17,807 bases of DNA from Miniphocaeibacter sp964345925. GTDB lineage: Bacteria; Bacillota; Clostridia; Tissierellales; Peptoniphilaceae. Shown here piece by piece: positions 15,576 through 17,807 of the stretch. The notes below the pieces were generated by a model, which was not told the origin of the DNA, searched no databases, and worked only from the letters and a program-made list of their open reading frames with translations. The stretch covers positions 1-17,807 of the forward strand of contig CAYFSP010000033.1 in assembly GCA_964345925.1 (NCBI GenBank), given 5' to 3'. The first letter of the stretch is position 1; each line of letters opens with the position of its first letter. A program made the translations under genes and the position numbers.

Positions 15576-15599
15576 TTATAAGAACTAAGATTCTTATAA
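15576..15599. promoter_or_regulatory. 24-base inverted repeat upstream of hpf
   Basis: TTATAAGAA and TTCTTATAA are perfect nine-base arms around CTAAGA. It could be a DNA operator or an RNA hairpin in the hpf leader; no regulator can be named. Confidence 0.45.
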
Positions 15600-15656
15600 A
15601 TACTTTATACCCAATTATTATTTTTATATACATATATATATTTATTCATAAATAAC

Positions 15657-15754
15657 TTATCCATAAAACTTTGTTTAAAATTGTGGATAATGTGGATAAC
15701 TTTGTGGAAAACCTATTTTTACTAAGATCATATTGTTGATTACTATATGGATAA
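15657..15754. other. DnaA-box cluster in the divergent intergenic region
   Basis: Two exact DnaA boxes, TGTGGATAA at 15682-15690 and 15691-15699, stand end to end in one direction. One near-match TGTGGAAAA (15703-15711) follows in the same direction. Two outer relaxed boxes face each other: TTATCCATA (15657-15665) and TATGGATAA (15746-15754). Very AT-rich DNA lies on both sides (15616-15655 and 15755-15850). The cluster sits where gene direction switches from minus to plus. It could be a replication origin or part of one, a DnaA-titrating site, or DnaA control of the flanking genes. Confidence 0.6.
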
Positions 15755-15784
15755 GTTTTTTACTAAAATACTTTATTTATATTA

Positions 15785-15813
15785 TTTACAGTTTACGTAT
15801 AATTATATATAAT
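15785..15813 (+). promoter_or_regulatory. Promoter of the FUSC/YihY gene pair
   Basis: TTTACA (15785-15790) and a perfect TATAAT (15808-15813) lie exactly 17 bases apart. Transcription should start near 15820, about 45 bases before the ATG at 15866. Confidence 0.65.
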
Positions 15814-15865
15814 AATTTTTTAATATTAGTCTAATATAGTATTATATATACATGGTGGTGAAATT

Positions 15866-16801
15866 ATGGAAAAAATGATAAATTTCTTTAAGAAAATTTT
15901 TGGTTGGCGTACATTGAAAACGGCTTTAGCGACCGGTTTAGCTATTTACTTAGCCGAACTCCTAAATGTTGATATGCCATTAATGGCCGGAATATCAGTT
16001 GTCGTTTCTATGACCTCGTCCATATTCGACTCATATAAAATAAGTGTTAATAGGATGTTATCAACAATTATTGGTGCTTTACTTGCATCGTTATTTCAAT
16101 TGATAGGTTTAAATAGTATTTTCACTATGATGATAGGAATTGTAATTATAATTAATATTTGTAATTTTTTTAACTGGAAAAAATCTATAGTTTTATCCGT
16201 TATTGTATTTGTTATTATTTTCTTATATGAACCTAGATTATCAACAGATCCTACTTACTATATGTATTCATTGTTTAGAGTAAGGGATACTGCTTTAGGA
16301 TTAATTATAGGGTTCTTGGTGAATTATTTTATAGCACCTCCAAATAGACCTAAATTTTTACTTACAACATATAAAAAATCATTAAAAGAATTTGAAGATT
16401 CTTTTCAACTTCTACTTGCAGGAGCTAAAAATATAAAAATAGAAAATTTAATTGATGATATTAATGAAATCAATACTGAATTGAAGTCTATAAAAAATGA
16501 TAGAAAGCTTTTTAAAAATAGAAATATTAAATTATCCACAATTACAAATATAAATTACGACTTTTTCTCTGCATTTGGTTTAATAGCACAACTTGCAGAT
16601 AATGAAACAATTCCAAATATATATGACGAAAATATGGAGGAGATAAAAAATTACTTCTCTGACACATTGGTTATTATTTCCACTTGTCAAGATAAGGAAT
16701 ATGAATTAGCCTTTAACTACTTCTTAAGCGATCTGTTAAAAACCATGTTTAAATTAAGAGAGAGTATAATAATATTTGAAAATAATATTATTAATTATTA
16801 A
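15866..16801 (+). CDS. Aromatic acid exporter-like (FUSC/ArAE) membrane protein
   Basis: The protein has 311 residues. The first 157 carry about six membrane segments (near 20-34, 38-55, 66-82, 86-104, 106-122 and 137-156). They match the ArAE_1/YqjA-type layout: a Trp-Arg-Thr-Leu-Lys-Thr-Ala start, PLMAGISVVVSM, and an R-x-x-D-T-x-x-G-x-x-I-G-x-x-V-N motif at 138-153. Residues 160-311 are soluble and mostly helical, as in the family's C-terminal domain. Relatives are annotated as aromatic acid exporters, but transport is proven for few, and no substrate is claimed here. GGTGGTGA lies four bases before the ATG. The next gene starts 12 bases after its stop, so the two form an operon under the promoter at 15785-15813. 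Confidence 0.85.
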   Translation: MEKMINFFKKIFGWRTLKTALATGLAIYLAELLNVDMPLMAGISVVVSMTSSIFDSYKISVNRMLSTIIGALLASLFQLIGLNSIFTMMIGIVIIINICNFFNWKKSIVLSVIVFVIIFLYEPRLSTDPTYYMYSLFRVRDTALGLIIGFLVNYFIAPPNRPKFLLTTYKKSLKEFEDSFQLLLAGAKNIKIENLIDDINEINTELKSIKNDRKLFKNRNIKLSTITNINYDFFSAFGLIAQLADNETIPNIYDENMEEIKNYFSDTLVIISTCQDKEYELAFNYFLSDLLKTMFKLRESIIIFENNIINY

Positions 16802-16813
16802 TGAGTTGATAGT

Positions 16814-17746
16814 ATGTATACAAAAAAAGAAAATATAAAATTTAATATGAAAGCATTTTTGAAAAACTTATTCAGTCATGTAAAAAAGGATAATATTACA
16901 ATGTTGTCTTCACAGACAACTTTTAATCTTATAATTGCATTAGTACCATTTCTAGTAATTGCAATAAATATTTTACTATTTTTTGCTTCTGGTAAAATAC
17001 CTGAAATTAGAAACTATATAAGTAAGTTTCCAAGGGAAGTAGCAAGTATAGGAAATTCTATTTTAAATTTTATTATGTCTCAAAGAAATACCGGGATACT
17101 GTCCTTAGGTATCGTTATCGCCATTTGGACATCGTCTAGAGGCGTTAAAGCAATGATAAAATCGTTGAATTTAGCTTTTGATAGAGAGAATAGCAGTTCT
17201 TTTCTCTTTACTCAGATAAAATCAATAATATTTACTTTGGTCATATTATTGATTTTATTAATTCTTTTATTTGGACTTGTCTTTGGAGATGTAATCATCG
17301 GATATATTATAGAATTTTTTCATATAGAAATAGAAATCATATATAAAATAATAATACATTTTTCAAGAATAGTAATTCCTTTAGTATTAATGGTTATTTC
17401 CTTTACATCCATGTATATGTTTGGACCTACATTTAGTAAAAATAATCTTCCTCCAATTTTACCGTGTTTTATCGGTGGAATAATTGCTACAATAAGTTCT
17501 ATTACAATAACATTAGGATATGCTTACTATATAAACAACTTTTCCAATATGTCCTCAATTTATGGACCATTAGTTGGAATAATGATTCTCTTTTTATGGT
17601 TAAACTATATTATTTTAAGTATAATTTTTTCAGGTGAGATTACAGCTGCTCTTATAAGATATTATTATGATATAGATCTTAGTCAGTTGCCTAAATATGA
17701 ATCATTGATTACAAAAATAAAAAAGATTGTAAAGAAGAAAAGCTAG
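16814..17746 (+). CDS. YihY/BrkB-family membrane protein
   Basis: The protein has 310 residues with about six membrane segments (near 36-58, 94-114, 137-160, 184-205, 217-238 and 246-275). Family hallmarks are SSQTTFNLIIALVPFL (32-47), IAIWTSSRGVKAMIKSLNLA (102-121) and the final YGPLVGIMILFLWLNYI block (250-266) ending in FSGEI. The Lys-rich tail is cytoplasmic. YihY/BrkB (UPF0761) proteins were once called ribonuclease BN by mistake; their real role is uncertain, and they are often seen as envelope transport-like proteins. The ribosome site is weak (GAGTTGATAG), so translation may be coupled to the FUSC gene 12 bases upstream. After the stop, 61 bases remain in which I see no feature. Confidence 0.88.
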   Translation: MYTKKENIKFNMKAFLKNLFSHVKKDNITMLSSQTTFNLIIALVPFLVIAINILLFFASGKIPEIRNYISKFPREVASIGNSILNFIMSQRNTGILSLGIVIAIWTSSRGVKAMIKSLNLAFDRENSSSFLFTQIKSIIFTLVILLILLILLFGLVFGDVIIGYIIEFFHIEIEIIYKIIIHFSRIVIPLVLMVISFTSMYMFGPTFSKNNLPPILPCFIGGIIATISSITITLGYAYYINNFSNMSSIYGPLVGIMILFLWLNYIILSIIFSGEITAALIRYYYDIDLSQLPKYESLITKIKKIVKKKS

Positions 17747-17807
17747 AACAATTCGAGCCTGTGAAAAAAAGTCTGTAAATAAAGCCTTCTATGATAAGAT
17801 AAAAAAT

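Noticed and set aside
1..17807. CRISPR arrays, tRNA or rRNA genes, insertion sequences
   Set aside because: No regularly spaced repeats, no tRNA/rRNA sequence and no transposase-like frame were seen on either strand.

Overview
The window looks like a chromosomal segment of a low-GC, Gram-positive anaerobe, most likely a Clostridia/Tissierellia-type Firmicute. The evidence is the very AT-rich sequence, strong AGGAGG-type ribosome binding sites, T-box leaders, long-form HPF, and secreted proteins ending in CWB2 cell-wall-binding repeats. The sequence alone does not fix the genus.

Layout from left to right. (1) Positions 1-1606, minus: a secreted Cna-B/FIVAR/CWB2 surface protein. It runs off the left edge and is split by a -1 frame change at an A7 run. 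(2) Positions 1804-7639, minus: a leucine-biosynthesis operon, leuA-leuC-leuD-leuB plus a terminal ABC ATPase. It is tightly packed with overlapping genes and is preceded by two tandem T-box riboswitches. (3) Positions 7747-8625, minus: a membrane-anchored TPR/coiled-coil/SH3b protein. (4) Positions 8766-10253, minus: an Lsa-like ABC-F ribosome-protection protein. It has about 630 bases of leader holding tiny ORFs, a terminator and strong hairpins. (5) Positions 10889-11785, minus: a YitT-family membrane protein. (6) Positions 11856-14895, minus: a second CWB2 surface protein with a beta-helix (pectate-lyase-like) N-terminal part, interrupted by a 100-N assembly gap. (7) Positions 15012-15539, minus: long-form HPF. 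(8) Positions 15540-15865: an AT-rich divergent region with a cluster of DnaA boxes. (9) Positions 15866-17746, plus: an aromatic-acid-exporter-like (FUSC) protein and a YihY/BrkB membrane protein.

How it works together. The leu genes turn 2-ketoisovalerate into 2-ketoisocaproate and appear to be controlled by uncharged tRNA through two serial T-boxes; no ilv genes are in the window. The ABC-F gene looks antibiotic-inducible through leader-peptide attenuation. The two CWB2 proteins are envelope proteins. Every gene left of about 15.6 kb is on the minus strand and both genes to its right are on the plus strand, with the DnaA-box cluster at the switch.

The points most worth a second look are the elaborate ABC-F leader, the A_AAA_AAG frame change in the first CWB2 gene, the DnaA-box cluster, the tandem T-boxes, and signs that the N gap may hide little or no missing sequence.
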